From: Pseudobdellovibrionaceae bacterium | GTDB taxonomy: Bacteria > Bdellovibrionota > Bdellovibrionia > Bdellovibrionales > UBA1609 | DNA length: 64,000 bases | Direction of reading: 5' to 3' | Assembly: GCA_020635075.1 (NCBI GenBank) | Contig: JACKAM010000002.1 | Location: 1-64,000 of the forward strand | Shown here: piece after piece, positions 43,599-51,926 of the stretch | How the letters are laid out: each line of letters opens with the position of its first letter | Numbering within the stretch: position 1 is the first letter of the stretch | The notes under the pieces: model-generated | What the model was told of the DNA's origin: nothing | The model's database searches: none | The model's input: the letters and a program-made list of their open reading frames with translations, nothing else | Program-made: the position numbers and the translations under genes

Positions 43599-44303
43599 TT
43601 AGGCGTCTATAGTCTGCTCAGCTTCCCCTCGGGCACTTCTGGCAGCACGAACTCCGACGGGTTCGTAAGCATAGCTCAACCAGTTGTAGACCTTAAGAGC
43701 AGCCTGATTCAGATCCTCAGTGAGGTTGTTCGCCCGATTCGCCAACACCGCGTACAACAACAATGTGGGAATGGCCATGATCAGTCCGTAAGCAGTTGTC
43801 GTCATTGCCTCTGAAATACCCTGAGAGAGCAATGTTGCCTTCTCCATAGGTGAGGCATAACTAACGGCCGCAAAAGACTTGATCATACCGGTAATGGTTC
43901 CAAGAAGACCTGTCAGAGTACCAACGTTGGCCAACATAGGCAGAAAGCTGGTGCGCTTTTCCATCCGCGCATTCTCTTCGAGAAGGACTTCGTCCATCTT
44001 TCCTTGAATTTCATCCTTGCCACCTAGATTCATAGCAGCCTGGAGACCACTGCGAATAGCGCGAGCCACTGGGTGAGCGTCCTGCTGTTTTTCTGCCTCT
44101 TGGTAGGCTTGTTTCAGTTCACCTTTGCGAATAACGTTTTCAAAACTCTGGGAGAAAGCCACCTCAGATTTTTTACGACGAAAAAACAAGAATACAGCCC
44201 GTTCGATAATGATGGCCGTGGCAACAATCTGCATCGCCAAGATCACCCACATCCACATACCACCTTGAACAAAGGCAATTGCTATTTTTGAGAAAGCTTC
44301 CAT
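43599..44303 (-). CDS. aglR: AglR-like MotA/TolQ/ExbB proton channel protein
   Basis: 234 residues, AGGAGTAATC before the ATG. Three membrane segments: about 14-36, 121-145 and 165-190. The TolQ family core is clear in PMLANVGTLTGLLGTITGMI and ISEAMTTTAYGLIMAIPTLL. First gene of the gliding cluster transcript, followed by two ExbD/TolR proteins. It would convert the proton gradient into motion of the periplasmic Glt complex. The Agl assignment, rather than Tol or Exb, rests on the downstream GltG, TPR and barrel genes. Confidence 0.83.
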   Translation of the reverse strand: MEAFSKIAIAFVQGGMWMWVILAMQIVATAIIIERAVFLFFRRKKSEVAFSQSFENVIRKGELKQAYQEAEKQQDAHPVARAIRSGLQAAMNLGGKDEIQGKMDEVLLEENARMEKRTSFLPMLANVGTLTGLLGTITGMIKSFAAVSYASPMEKATLLSQGISEAMTTTAYGLIMAIPTLLLYAVLANRANNLTEDLNQAALKVYNWLSYAYEPVGVRAARSARGEAEQTIDA

Positions 44304-44370
44304 GATTACTCCTACCTTTATATTGTTCTTTCCCTAACCTCGACTTTCGTCGTTATTCCCCAGGTAATTG

Positions 44371-44400
44371 ATTATCCGTTTGCCCAAAAAATCCGGTCAA
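44371..44400 (-). promoter_or_regulatory. Candidate sigma-70 promoter for gliding cluster
   Basis: On the minus strand TTGACC (44395-44400), an 18-base spacer and GATAAT (44371-44376) match the sigma-70 boxes in 5 of 6 positions each. The leader to the aglR-like start would be about 60 bases. Confidence 0.6.
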
Positions 44401-44450
44401 GATCTTGTCAAGAGAACGCCAGGCGTCACTTTCCTCCGATCTCCCCAAAC

Positions 44451-45464
44451 CTACTGAGCCCACTCCAGCGGCACGAAGGTCACCACCAGGGGTGTACCCG
44501 CGGGCTGGAGCGCCCATTCAATCTCATCACCTAACAAGATCTCATTGGCCAAATAATCGTAAGTCCAACCACGCTTGATATCGCCTGGCTGAACAATCTG
44601 GTCACCATAAGCGACCTCGATGGTTTCCACCTTAGGTACTACCATCATCGGAATGCGATCAACCCACTTACCCGCAGTGGGCACTGCCCTACCGCCAATC
44701 TTTTCCAAAGCAGATTTCATATTAGATTCACAGATTGAAAACACCTGTCCCGCGGAAAGGCGAACCAACTCTTCAATCTTGACTGGCTCCACACCTGATT
44801 GGTCTCTTGAGCATTTCGTTCTGTCTGAACCACTGGGTACAACAAAGGCATCAACCACCACTCGACTCGGATCACCTTGCTTCAATCCCATCAGGTAGCT
44901 ATGAATGTCCGCGGCCAAGAGAGTTCCTTGGTCTTCTGCATCTGTCAGAACAACAACATTAAGAAGAGCGTCGTCACGCAAGAAACCAGAGTTCGATCCA
45001 CTCAGCAAGGGTTCAGAGAGTGCCAGCTGTAAGGGCCGAAAGACTTCCTCCATTCCAGAACCACTAGTTCCAAGAAGCAAATTCCTTCTTAAAGCCCCAA
45101 TGCCATCGGGCGTGCGCGAAGAAATCACTCGAGGAAGTCCACGAAACTGACCTGGGCTTCCGTTTGTATCGTTTTTTGGATCGGTGGAGATAACGGCCGC
45201 ATTGTAGTCCACCTTTGAGTGGGTCAACACTTCGATCAAAGCTTCTATACTCTGAGCCAAGTTGTTTTGATGACTGGACATGCTCCCCGAATTGTCGACG
45301 ACAAATAGATAATCGACCTTTGTAGCGGGGCGCATATTTGCTTCAACAATAATTTTCATGTGTCCGGGAAACGACAAAGTGGTGAACTGGTATTCCGCTT
45401 TGGCTGAAGTTACTGTTACAGAAACCATGACCAGAAGGCTGGCCAATACCCCAATGGCACGCAT
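44451..45464 (-). CDS. VWA-domain secreted protein (paralogue 2)
   Basis: 337 residues from ATG 45462-45464, preceded by GGGGGA. Signal peptide ends near SAKA-E (about 23), with no lipobox, unlike paralogue 1. MIDAS residues D57-x-S59-x-S61 (VVDNSGSM) and a TDAEDQGTL strand are intact. The shared pattern TPDG, LRRNLLLGTSGSG, ALSEPLLSGSNSGF shows common origin with the gene at 33.5-34.5 kb. It lies upstream of the gliding promoter on the same strand, so it is probably expressed separately. Confidence 0.82.
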   Translation of the reverse strand: MRAIGVLASLLVMVSVTVTSAKAEYQFTTLSFPGHMKIIVEANMRPATKVDYLFVVDNSGSMSSHQNNLAQSIEALIEVLTHSKVDYNAAVISTDPKNDTNGSPGQFRGLPRVISSRTPDGIGALRRNLLLGTSGSGMEEVFRPLQLALSEPLLSGSNSGFLRDDALLNVVVLTDAEDQGTLLAADIHSYLMGLKQGDPSRVVVDAFVVPSGSDRTKCSRDQSGVEPVKIEELVRLSAGQVFSICESNMKSALEKIGGRAVPTAGKWVDRIPMMVVPKVETIEVAYGDQIVQPGDIKRGWTYDYLANEILLGDEIEWALQPAGTPLVVTFVPLEWAQ

Positions 45465-45644
45465 ATTTTCCCCCACTTAACGAAATCACAATTAATCCAA
45501 ACCTAGACTCCGCCGTTCAGATGCTGAAAACAACTTACAAAAAGTGAAATGGCTCCAAAATGGAACCATGAATATAATATAGATGATTCGACGTATAAGG
45601 GATGTCTGTCGACCTTGGCTTGCCCTCTATTGCCACCCTACAGC

Positions 45645-45673
45645 AATAAAAAACCCCTGATATCTCAGGGGCT
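45645..45673 (-). terminator. Rho-independent terminator after rplQ
   Basis: On the minus strand GCCCCTGA, a 3-base loop and TCAGGGG are followed by TTTTTTATT. It stands 30 bases after the rplQ stop and closes the ribosomal supercluster. Confidence 0.85.
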
Positions 45674-45702
45674 TCAAATAACCAAATTGAATTGCCTAGT
45701 AA

Positions 45703-46206
45703 TTAAGCAGGGCGGTTTGCTTGGCGAGATTTGCTCTGAACTTTACGAGCCTTCTTGCGAGATTTGGCAACTCCACGAACTGCCATTTTTTCCCGCTTCT
45801 TAGCACCCGCATCTCCCTTTACTGTTTCCTCACCAGCAACCTCAGGAGCTGTGAAGTCAACAAACTGGATATAAGCCATCTCAGCCTTATCCCCAGGGCG
45901 GAAACCAAGCTTGATGATCTTTGTATATCCACCAGGACGAGCCTTAAAACGCACTCCCAAATCATCAACCAACGCCTTCACTGTATCCTTGTTAGGGTAA
46001 CGGGAAGCAAGAGTTCGTCTTGCATGAAGAGTACCCTTTTTACCCATGGTCACGGCCTTTTCAACGTGCCGACGCAATTCTTTAGCCTTGGGTAAAGTGG
46101 TCTTAATACGCCCATGCATCACCAAGCTGTTCACCAGCCCGCGCATAAGGGCAACCCGTGGACCTTGTTTACGACCAAATGTCGCTTTATCAACCTTGTG
46201 TCTCAT
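45703..46206 (-). CDS. rplQ: 50S ribosomal protein L17, C-terminally extended
   Basis: 167 residues. The L17 core MRHKVDKATFGRKQGPRVAL through TKIIKLGFRPGDKAEMAYIQFV is complete at about 1-117. It is followed by a ~50-residue Lys/Arg/Ala-rich tail (from VAGEETVKGDAG to RQANRPA) not found in short L17 proteins such as the 127-residue E. coli form. Last gene of the cluster, directly after rpoA as usual. Confidence 0.97.
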   Translation of the reverse strand: MRHKVDKATFGRKQGPRVALMRGLVNSLVMHGRIKTTLPKAKELRRHVEKAVTMGKKGTLHARRTLASRYPNKDTVKALVDDLGVRFKARPGGYTKIIKLGFRPGDKAEMAYIQFVDFTAPEVAGEETVKGDAGAKKREKMAVRGVAKSRKKARKVQSKSRQANRPA

Positions 46207-46243
46207 GTCTCACTCCAAGTTCATCGGAGAAAACCCGCCACCC

Positions 46244-47311
46244 TTATTGAGGATTGCGGGGGCCCGGCATAGGTGCTCCTCCAGGTTTCTGGGGATTGTT
46301 GGGGTCCCAGCCGACAGGCGGCCAACCATCAATCTTCATTCCCAGACCTAGTCCCATGCTGGACAAAATCTCTTTAATTTCATTCAACGATTTACGGCCA
46401 AAATTCTTCGTCTTCAACATTTCCGCTTCAGTCTTGCAAACCAGCTCGCCAATGTAGCGGATGTTGGCGTTCTTCAGGCAGTTTGCACTGCGAACAGACA
46501 ACTCTAGGTCATCGACTGAACGGAACAAGTTGTCGTTCAGTTGAGTCGACTGAGCCTCTTCTTCTTCAACCTCAGGTTCGATGTTCTCATCAAAGGTCAC
46601 AAACACCTGAAGCTGTTCTTTGAGGATCTTAGATCCCAAAGCAACTGCTTCTTCAGGCTTCAAAGAACCATCGGTCCATACTTCCAAAGAAAGCGCATCG
46701 TAGTCTGTGCGCTGACCTACACGTGCCGCGGAAACATTGTAGTTCACCCGGCGAATCGGGCTATGAAGAGCATCCACAGCAATGTAGCCCACGGGCAGTT
46801 CTTTGCGCTGCTCAGCTGCCTCACTGTAGCCACGCTCAAAGCTCACAATAACCTCAGCATCAAATTTTGCATCCTTGCCCAAAGTGGCAATGTGCTGGTC
46901 AGGATTAAGCACCTCAACCTGATCTGTCAGTTGAATGTCAGCGGCTGTAACAGCTCCAGGTCCCTGCTTCGAAATCCGCAGAGTCTTAGGTTCACCGTCA
47001 AACTGACGGAAACGAACTTCTTTAAGGTTCAAAATAATGTCAGTCACATCCTCTAGAACATCAGGAATCGTGCTGAATTCGTGAAGCACTCCCTCAAAGC
47101 GAACCGCAGATACGGCTGATCCCATCATAGAGCTCAATAGCACACGGCGGAGGGAATTCCCCAATGTTACACCGTAACCACGCTCCAATGGGCGTACCTG
47201 AAATTTTCCGTAGGACTCAGTAAGGCTGTCCTTATCTACTTCAAAACCAGTCGGTTTAATTAACTCACGCCAGAACTTGAAGTAGTGAGGTTGCATATTA
47301 AGTTCGCCCAC
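46244..47311 (-). CDS. rpoA: RNA polymerase alpha subunit
   Basis: 355 residues if started at GTG 47309-47311, where GGAAGG lies 7 bases upstream; an internal ATG at 47294-47296 would give 350. N-terminal assembly domain (RPLERGYGVTLGNSLRRVLLSS) and C-terminal domain with helix-hairpin motifs (NCLKNANIRYIGELV, KNFGRKSLNEIKEIL) are intact. The last ~25 residues are a Pro/Gly-rich tail (PNNPQKPGGAPMPGP) beyond the E. coli end. rpsD, which often precedes rpoA, is not here. Confidence 0.97.
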   Translation of the reverse strand: MGELNMQPHYFKFWRELIKPTGFEVDKDSLTESYGKFQVRPLERGYGVTLGNSLRRVLLSSMMGSAVSAVRFEGVLHEFSTIPDVLEDVTDIILNLKEVRFRQFDGEPKTLRISKQGPGAVTAADIQLTDQVEVLNPDQHIATLGKDAKFDAEVIVSFERGYSEAAEQRKELPVGYIAVDALHSPIRRVNYNVSAARVGQRTDYDALSLEVWTDGSLKPEEAVALGSKILKEQLQVFVTFDENIEPEVEEEEAQSTQLNDNLFRSVDDLELSVRSANCLKNANIRYIGELVCKTEAEMLKTKNFGRKSLNEIKEILSSMGLGLGMKIDGWPPVGWDPNNPQKPGGAPMPGPRNPQ

Positions 47312-47375
47312 GTTCAGACCTTCCTTTCTCTAAACTTCTTCCTCAAAGTTGTGTTTGACCCTATCCCAATTCAAA

Positions 47376-47768
47376 CTAGATACGACGTCTTTTCGGAGGT
47401 CGACATCCATTGTGGGGAACTGGAGTAATATCCCGAAGAGATGTTACCCGTAATCCACTTGCCGCGATAGCTCTCACTGCAGGTTCACGACCAGCGCCTG
47501 GACCCTTAAGGAACAGGTCTACTGATTTCATGCCCATATCTACAGCTTTTTTGGCAGCATCTTGAGCTGCCATTTGGGCCGCAAAAGGAGTTCCTTTACG
47601 GCTTCCTTTAAAACCCAACATCCCAGCAGTTGACCATGCAACCACGTTTCCACTGCCATCGGTCATAGTCACCACTGTGTTCCCGAAGCCAGCCGAAATG
47701 TAGCAACGGCCACTGGGTACGTTCTTTTTGACTTTTTTTCGAGTCGTCGTCGTCTGATTTCCCGCCAT
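47376..47768 (-). CDS. rpsK: 30S ribosomal protein S11
   Basis: 130 residues. Typical S11 sequence: YISAGFGNTVVTMTDGSGN, GFKGSRKGTPFAAQMAAQDA, VDLFLKGPGAGREPAVRA and the C-terminal PVPHNGCRPPKRRRI. S11 contributes to the platform near the 3' end of 16S rRNA. It follows rpsM by 11 bases; the next gene is rpoA, not rpsD. Confidence 0.98.
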   Translation of the reverse strand: MAGNQTTTTRKKVKKNVPSGRCYISAGFGNTVVTMTDGSGNVVAWSTAGMLGFKGSRKGTPFAAQMAAQDAAKKAVDMGMKSVDLFLKGPGAGREPAVRAIAASGLRVTSLRDITPVPHNGCRPPKRRRI

Positions 47769-47779
47769 TGATTACCTCA

Positions 47780-48154
47780 TCACACCGCTTTTTTCTTGTT
47801 GGCCACAGTCTTCTTCGGACCCTTACGAGTTCTCGCATTTTGACGAGTGCTTTGACCTCTAACGGGCAAGCCTTTCTTATGGCGAATACCGCGGTAGCAA
47901 CCCAAATCCATCAAGCGCTTAATAGACATTCCAATTTCACGTCGCAAATCACCTTCCACTTTAAAAGAGGAATCGAGGATCGAACGCAATTGAGCAATAT
48001 GCTCATCTGTTAGATCATCAGTCCGAAGTTTAATATCAAACCCAGACTCCTTCATGATATCCCGTGCCCGTGCCCGGCCAATACCGTAGATATAAGTCAA
48101 TGCGACTTCCAACCGTTTTCCTCTGGGCAGGTCAACACCAGCAATCCGCGCCAT
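47780..48154 (-). CDS. rpsM: 30S ribosomal protein S13
   Basis: 124 residues beginning MARIAGVDLPRGKRLEVALT, with YGIGRARARDIM, RREIGMSIKRLMDLGCYRGIRH and GLPVRGQSTRQNARTRKGP. S13 binds the head of the small subunit and contacts L5 and P-site tRNA. Starts 3 bases before the rpmJ stop codon ends, so translation is likely coupled. Confidence 0.98.
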   Translation of the reverse strand: MARIAGVDLPRGKRLEVALTYIYGIGRARARDIMKESGFDIKLRTDDLTDEHIAQLRSILDSSFKVEGDLRREIGMSIKRLMDLGCYRGIRHKKGLPVRGQSTRQNARTRKGPKKTVANKKKAV

Positions 48155-48157
48155 GGT

Positions 48158-48271
48158 TTACCCCTGTTTCTGCTTGTGTTTGGGGTTTTCGCAAATCACG
48201 CGGATGACCCCTTTACGTTTAATGATCTTGCAGTTCTTGCAGATCTTTTTTACCGAAGCTCTTACTTTCAT
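48158..48271 (-). CDS. rpmJ: 50S ribosomal protein L36
   Basis: 37 residues: MKVRASVKKICKNCKIIKRK followed by GVIRVICENPKHKQKQG. The zinc ligands C11, C14, C27 and the final His (H32) are present, so this is the zinc-binding C+ form. It precedes rpsM, the conserved order. Confidence 0.95.
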   Translation of the reverse strand: MKVRASVKKICKNCKIIKRKGVIRVICENPKHKQKQG

Positions 48272-48435
48272 CACACACCTCTTCCGGCCATCTTTGCCAG
48301 TAGACGTAAATATCTAAAATCACTAGTAAACTCAAAAACAGAAGATCTGAAATTGAGCTCCAGACGCAAATCAGAACGCTGAAGCTAGCATTTTGAATGC
48401 GTCTAGTCCAGAAAAAATCAATAAAATCAAAGCTC

Positions 48436-49077
48436 TCAAGCCTTCATGACCGAGTCAATTCGGTCAAAGACCTGGGCCGTTTCTCCGGTCCCTTCAACGG
48501 TAACCAGGCGACCCTTTTCCTCATAATAGGCCTTCAAGGGAGCGGTGCTCGCCTCGTAGGCTTCAAGGCGAGTCTTAATGACCTCGGCCTTGTCATCATC
48601 TCGTTGGTACAGCTCGCCACCGCACTCATCACAAACGCCCTCAGACTTTGGGGGTTTGGCTGCCATGTGAAAAACAGCTCCACAGGCCTTACAAATGCGG
48701 CGACCGGTCAGTCGCTCCATCAATAGTCCCTGAGGAACCTCCAGAAAAACTGCCTTATCAATCGCCATACTGTTATTTTTCAGCATGGACTCAAGAGCTT
48801 CCGCCTGAGGAACTGTTCGCGGAAAGCCATCCAAAATAAAACTCTTGCCCTTTAGATTTCCAAATTCCTCTTCCACCATCCCGACAACGATCGTGTCTGG
48901 AACCAGCTCACCCTTATCCATGTATTTCTTGGCTTCTAAACCAAGCTGGGTGCTGTTTTTGATGGCGTGGCGAAACAAATCTCCAGTCGAGATGTGGTGC
49001 ATCCCATGATTCTCAACCAAAAGTGCCGATTGAGTCCCTTTTCCTGCCCCTGGAGCTCCAAACAAGAGGATGTTCAA
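48436..49077 (-). CDS. adk: Adenylate kinase
   Basis: 213 residues starting at TTG 49075-49077, which overlaps the secY stop (TTGA) and has GGAGGG upstream. P-loop GAPGAGKGTQ at 7-16, DGFPRTVPQAEAL near 83-95, and a LID domain with a zinc-type Cys set (CKACGAVFH, CDECGGELYQR). It catalyses ATP + AMP to 2 ADP. Gene order secY-adk-rpmJ lacks map and infA, which separate them in many bacteria. A 164-base gap follows before rpmJ; weak promoter-like boxes are all I see in it. Confidence 0.97.
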   Translation of the reverse strand: MNILLFGAPGAGKGTQSALLVENHGMHHISTGDLFRHAIKNSTQLGLEAKKYMDKGELVPDTIVVGMVEEEFGNLKGKSFILDGFPRTVPQAEALESMLKNNSMAIDKAVFLEVPQGLLMERLTGRRICKACGAVFHMAAKPPKSEGVCDECGGELYQRDDDKAEVIKTRLEAYEASTAPLKAYYEEKGRLVTVEGTGETAQVFDRIDSVMKA

Positions 49078-50402
49078 TACTGCACCCTCCGGCTCCTGAC
49101 CTTCACACCCTTCATGATGCCGTCGTACTTAGCCGTCAACATATGGGATTGAATTTGTTGGCTGGTATCCAATGCAACACCAACAAGAATCAGAAGGCTT
49201 GTTCCACCAAAGTAAAAAGGAAGATTAAAATAATCGATCAAAAGAGTCGGCATAATACAAACTATACTCAAATAAACCGACCCACTCACGGTCAGGCGAT
49301 CCAAAACTTTCTTAATATAGTCTGAGGTGCTCTTACCTGCGCGAATGCCAGGAATAAACCCGCCATACTTCTTCAGATTGTCAGCCACATCGCTGGGATT
49401 AAAAACGATTTCGGTATAGAAAAAGCAGAAGAAAATAATCAATCCAACAAATACCACATTATAAATGGCTCCCGTGGGAGTCAGGCTCTGCTGCAAATTC
49501 TTCATCCAGGGAGCGTCCACAAATTGGGCCATTGTCGCGGGAAACATCAGCAAACTCGAAGCAAAAATCGGAGGAATCACACCTGAAAAGTTCACTTTTA
49601 AAGGCAAGTGGCTCCCCTGTTGCTGCATGGCCTGACGCCCACCACCACGTTGGGAATATTGAATGGGAATTCGTCGCTGTCCCACCTCGATAAAAACGAT
49701 AGCAGCAATCACCGCGATCATTCCCACCAAAAGAGCCAACACGACCGCGCCAGCCAAATCACCGTTGCTCATCATCTGCCACAAGTTGGCGGCACCCTTG
49801 GGTACCCCAGCCGCAATACCAGCAAAAATGATTAAACTGGCTCCATTACCAATGCCTTTTTCGGTGATTTGCTCACCCAGCCACATGATAAAACAGGTGC
49901 CCGCCGTGAGGGTAACAACTGTGACAAACTTAAAGGTCAAAAGCGACAAGCCGAAAGTGGGGGTCATCACCAAAGGCTTCCCGTCAGGACTGCTGGAGCC
50001 GGCCAACCAGGATGCCATGGCATAGCCCTGGATGAGCGCTAACACGATAGTACCATAACGAGTGTATTGGTTGATTTTTTTGCGACCGTGTTCGCCTTCC
50101 TTTTTGAGAGCCTCAAGATAGGGAACCGCTGTCTGCAAAAGCTGAAAAATAATTGAAGACGAAATGTAGGGCATGATCCCAAGAGCAAAAATACTAAATC
50201 GCTCCAGTGCACCGCCCGTAAAAGTGTTAAACAGGCCAAAGATTCCACCGCTTTGAGCTTGGAAGAAGGCCAAAACAGCTGACCCATCCACTCCCGGAGT
50301 GGGCACGGCCACTCCAAGACGATAAACACCCAACATTGCAAGGGTAAAAAGGATCCGTTTACGGAGTTCGGCTGGAATCGTTAAACCTGGAGCTGTGGAC
50401 AC
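49074..50402 (-). CDS. secY: Preprotein translocase subunit SecY
   Basis: 442 residues starting GTG 50400-50402, which shares one base with the rplO stop; GAGGT lies 7 bases upstream. Ten membrane segments, with the PGVDGSAVLAF plug region, GIMPYISSSIIFQL in the gate helix, and ERGQRRIPIQYSQR-like VGQRRIPIQYSQRGGG cytoplasmic loop. It forms the central channel of the Sec pathway. The usual last gene of the spc operon; adk follows. Confidence 0.97.
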   Translation of the reverse strand: MSTAPGLTIPAELRKRILFTLAMLGVYRLGVAVPTPGVDGSAVLAFFQAQSGGIFGLFNTFTGGALERFSIFALGIMPYISSSIIFQLLQTAVPYLEALKKEGEHGRKKINQYTRYGTIVLALIQGYAMASWLAGSSSPDGKPLVMTPTFGLSLLTFKFVTVVTLTAGTCFIMWLGEQITEKGIGNGASLIIFAGIAAGVPKGAANLWQMMSNGDLAGAVVLALLVGMIAVIAAIVFIEVGQRRIPIQYSQRGGGRQAMQQQGSHLPLKVNFSGVIPPIFASSLLMFPATMAQFVDAPWMKNLQQSLTPTGAIYNVVFVGLIIFFCFFYTEIVFNPSDVADNLKKYGGFIPGIRAGKSTSDYIKKVLDRLTVSGSVYLSIVCIMPTLLIDYFNLPFYFGGTSLLILVGVALDTSQQIQSHMLTAKYDGIMKGVKVRSRRVQY

Positions 50403-50836
50403 TAGATGACCTCGATTTTTCCACCTGCTGATTCGATGGCTGATTTTGCTTTTTCACTTACCTTGTGAGCTTTCACAGTCAAAGCCTTCGAAAGCTCACC
50501 GCGGGCCAAAATTTTAACCGGACCATTGCCAACCAGGCCAGCCAATTTCAAAGTTTCAGGGGTTACATCCCCTTCAAATCGATTCAGCTGTCCAATGTTG
50601 ACCACATCGTACTTAACTTTAAAACGAGCATTCGTGAAACCGAACTTGGGAAGACGGCGAGCCATTGGCGTCTGACCACCTTCAAATCCACGACGAATAG
50701 GGGCACCTTTACGAGCCTTTTGGCCCTTGTGTCCCTTAGCGGCGGTTCCACCCTTTCCAGATCCACGACCACGACCGACACGCTTCGATCCATGGGTTGC
50801 ACCACGTTTTGGCTTTAGGTTTCCAAGAGCACTCAT
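50402..50836 (-). CDS. rplO: 50S ribosomal protein L15
   Basis: 144 residues: LGNLKPKRGATHGSKRVGRG, GSGKGGTAAKGHKGQKARKG, FEGGQTPMARRLPKFGFTN, with the C-terminal globular domain ending GGKIEVI. The extended Gly/Arg/Lys-rich N-terminal arm that threads into 23S rRNA is intact. Starts 1 base after the rpmD stop. Confidence 0.98.
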   Translation of the reverse strand: MSALGNLKPKRGATHGSKRVGRGRGSGKGGTAAKGHKGQKARKGAPIRRGFEGGQTPMARRLPKFGFTNARFKVKYDVVNIGQLNRFEGDVTPETLKLAGLVGNGPVKILARGELSKALTVKAHKVSEKAKSAIESAGGKIEVI

Positions 50837-50837
50837 T

Positions 50838-51023
50838 TTAATTCTCCGGCTTCACATCGAGTAGATGCTGAACTTTATAAATCTGACCTCGATTGGCCGG
50901 GTTATCGGCGACAACCACTTCCTGGTTGATTTTGCGCAAGCCCAGGCAGCGAACGGTGTCCCGTTGGCTTTTTGAGGTCCCAATCAAACTTCTCTTCAAT
51001 TTTACACGAAATGCCTTCGCCAT
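50838..51023 (-). CDS. rpmD: 50S ribosomal protein L30
   Basis: 61 residues from ATG 51021-51023, giving MAKAFRVKLKRSLIGTSKSQ and LGLRKINQEVVVADNPANRG, the normal L30 length. AGAGGTG lies 6 bases before this ATG; upstream in-frame starts would add three residues. Confidence 0.95.
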   Translation of the reverse strand: MAKAFRVKLKRSLIGTSKSQRDTVRCLGLRKINQEVVVADNPANRGQIYKVQHLLDVKPEN

Positions 51024-51046
51024 GTTCATCACCTCTGGTCAATCTC

Positions 51047-51505
51047 TTAGGACGAGGGCCGCTGATTAATCAGCTGACACAAACCGTCCAGAGTCGCCCG
51101 AACCGCATTGTGCGGATTCCGCGTACCTACACATTTAGTCAAAATATCCTTAATACCAACCGTCTCAAGCACAGCTCGAACCGGACCACCTGCGATAACA
51201 CCAGTACCGGGAGCTGCTGGAATCATGACGATCTTGGCTGCACCAAAAGTTCCAATCACTTCGTGAGGAATTGTGCGGCCTTCCTTCAAGTTCACTTTTT
51301 TCATCGCCTTTTTGGCAATTCGGCTAGCCTTACCAATGGCTTCCGGCACCTCTCCAGCCTTACCTGTTCCGAAACCAACTTCGCCAGTTCCGTTACCAGC
51401 TACAACCAATGCGGAGAATGAAAATCGGCGACCACCTTTTACCACTTTGGCTACCCGGTTAATCGCGACCACTCTCTCCTGAAGTTCAACACCTTGGTTT
51501 TCCAC
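51047..51505 (-). CDS. rpsE: 30S ribosomal protein S5
   Basis: 152 residues from GTG 51503-51505 with AGGAG at 7 bases. LQERVVAINRVAKVVKGGRR, GTGKAGEVPEAIGKASRIAK, VIGTFGAAKIVMIPAAPGTG and AGGPVRAVLETVG are typical. S5 lines the mRNA entry tunnel and affects fidelity. Confidence 0.98.
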   Translation of the reverse strand: MENQGVELQERVVAINRVAKVVKGGRRFSFSALVVAGNGTGEVGFGTGKAGEVPEAIGKASRIAKKAMKKVNLKEGRTIPHEVIGTFGAAKIVMIPAAPGTGVIAGGPVRAVLETVGIKDILTKCVGTRNPHNAVRATLDGLCQLINQRPSS

Positions 51506-51516
51506 TCAGTCTCTCC

Positions 51517-51906
51517 TTAAAAAGTAAGTCCGGCTTCTCGCGCAGCCTCAGCCAGTGCCTTAATGCGCCCGTGGTACAAGTAGCCACTGCGATCAAACAC
51601 AACGTTTTTAATGTTCTTCGCTAAAGCCAATTTGGCCAACTCTGAGCCAACGGCCTTTGCTGCTTCCTTATTTGTTTTTGCTTCTTTGGTTTGAGTGGGA
51701 ACCGCTACCTTAAGAGTAGATGCCGACACCAAAACCTTGCCAGAAACATCATCGATAATCTGGGCGTAGATATTCCGAGTACTACGGAAAATCGCCAGAC
51801 GAGGGCGCTCAGCCGTCCCTGCTACTTTTTTGCGAATACGCGCCTTACTCTTGAGGCGCTTCACAACTTTAGAAGCTGTCTTCTTTTTAAATTTAATACG
51901 AATCAC
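51517..51906 (-). CDS. rplR: 50S ribosomal protein L18
   Basis: 129 residues starting at GTG 51904-51906. RIRKKVAGTAERPRLAIFRS, NIYAQIIDDVSGKVLVSAST, and FDRSGYLYHGRIKALAEAAR are L18 signatures for 5S rRNA binding. The N-terminus is about ten residues longer and very basic (MIRIKFKKKTASK). Confidence 0.98.
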   Translation of the reverse strand: MIRIKFKKKTASKVVKRLKSKARIRKKVAGTAERPRLAIFRSTRNIYAQIIDDVSGKVLVSASTLKVAVPTQTKEAKTNKEAAKAVGSELAKLALAKNIKNVVFDRSGYLYHGRIKALAEAAREAGLTF

Positions 51907-51926
51907 AGCATTACCCTCACAATTCC

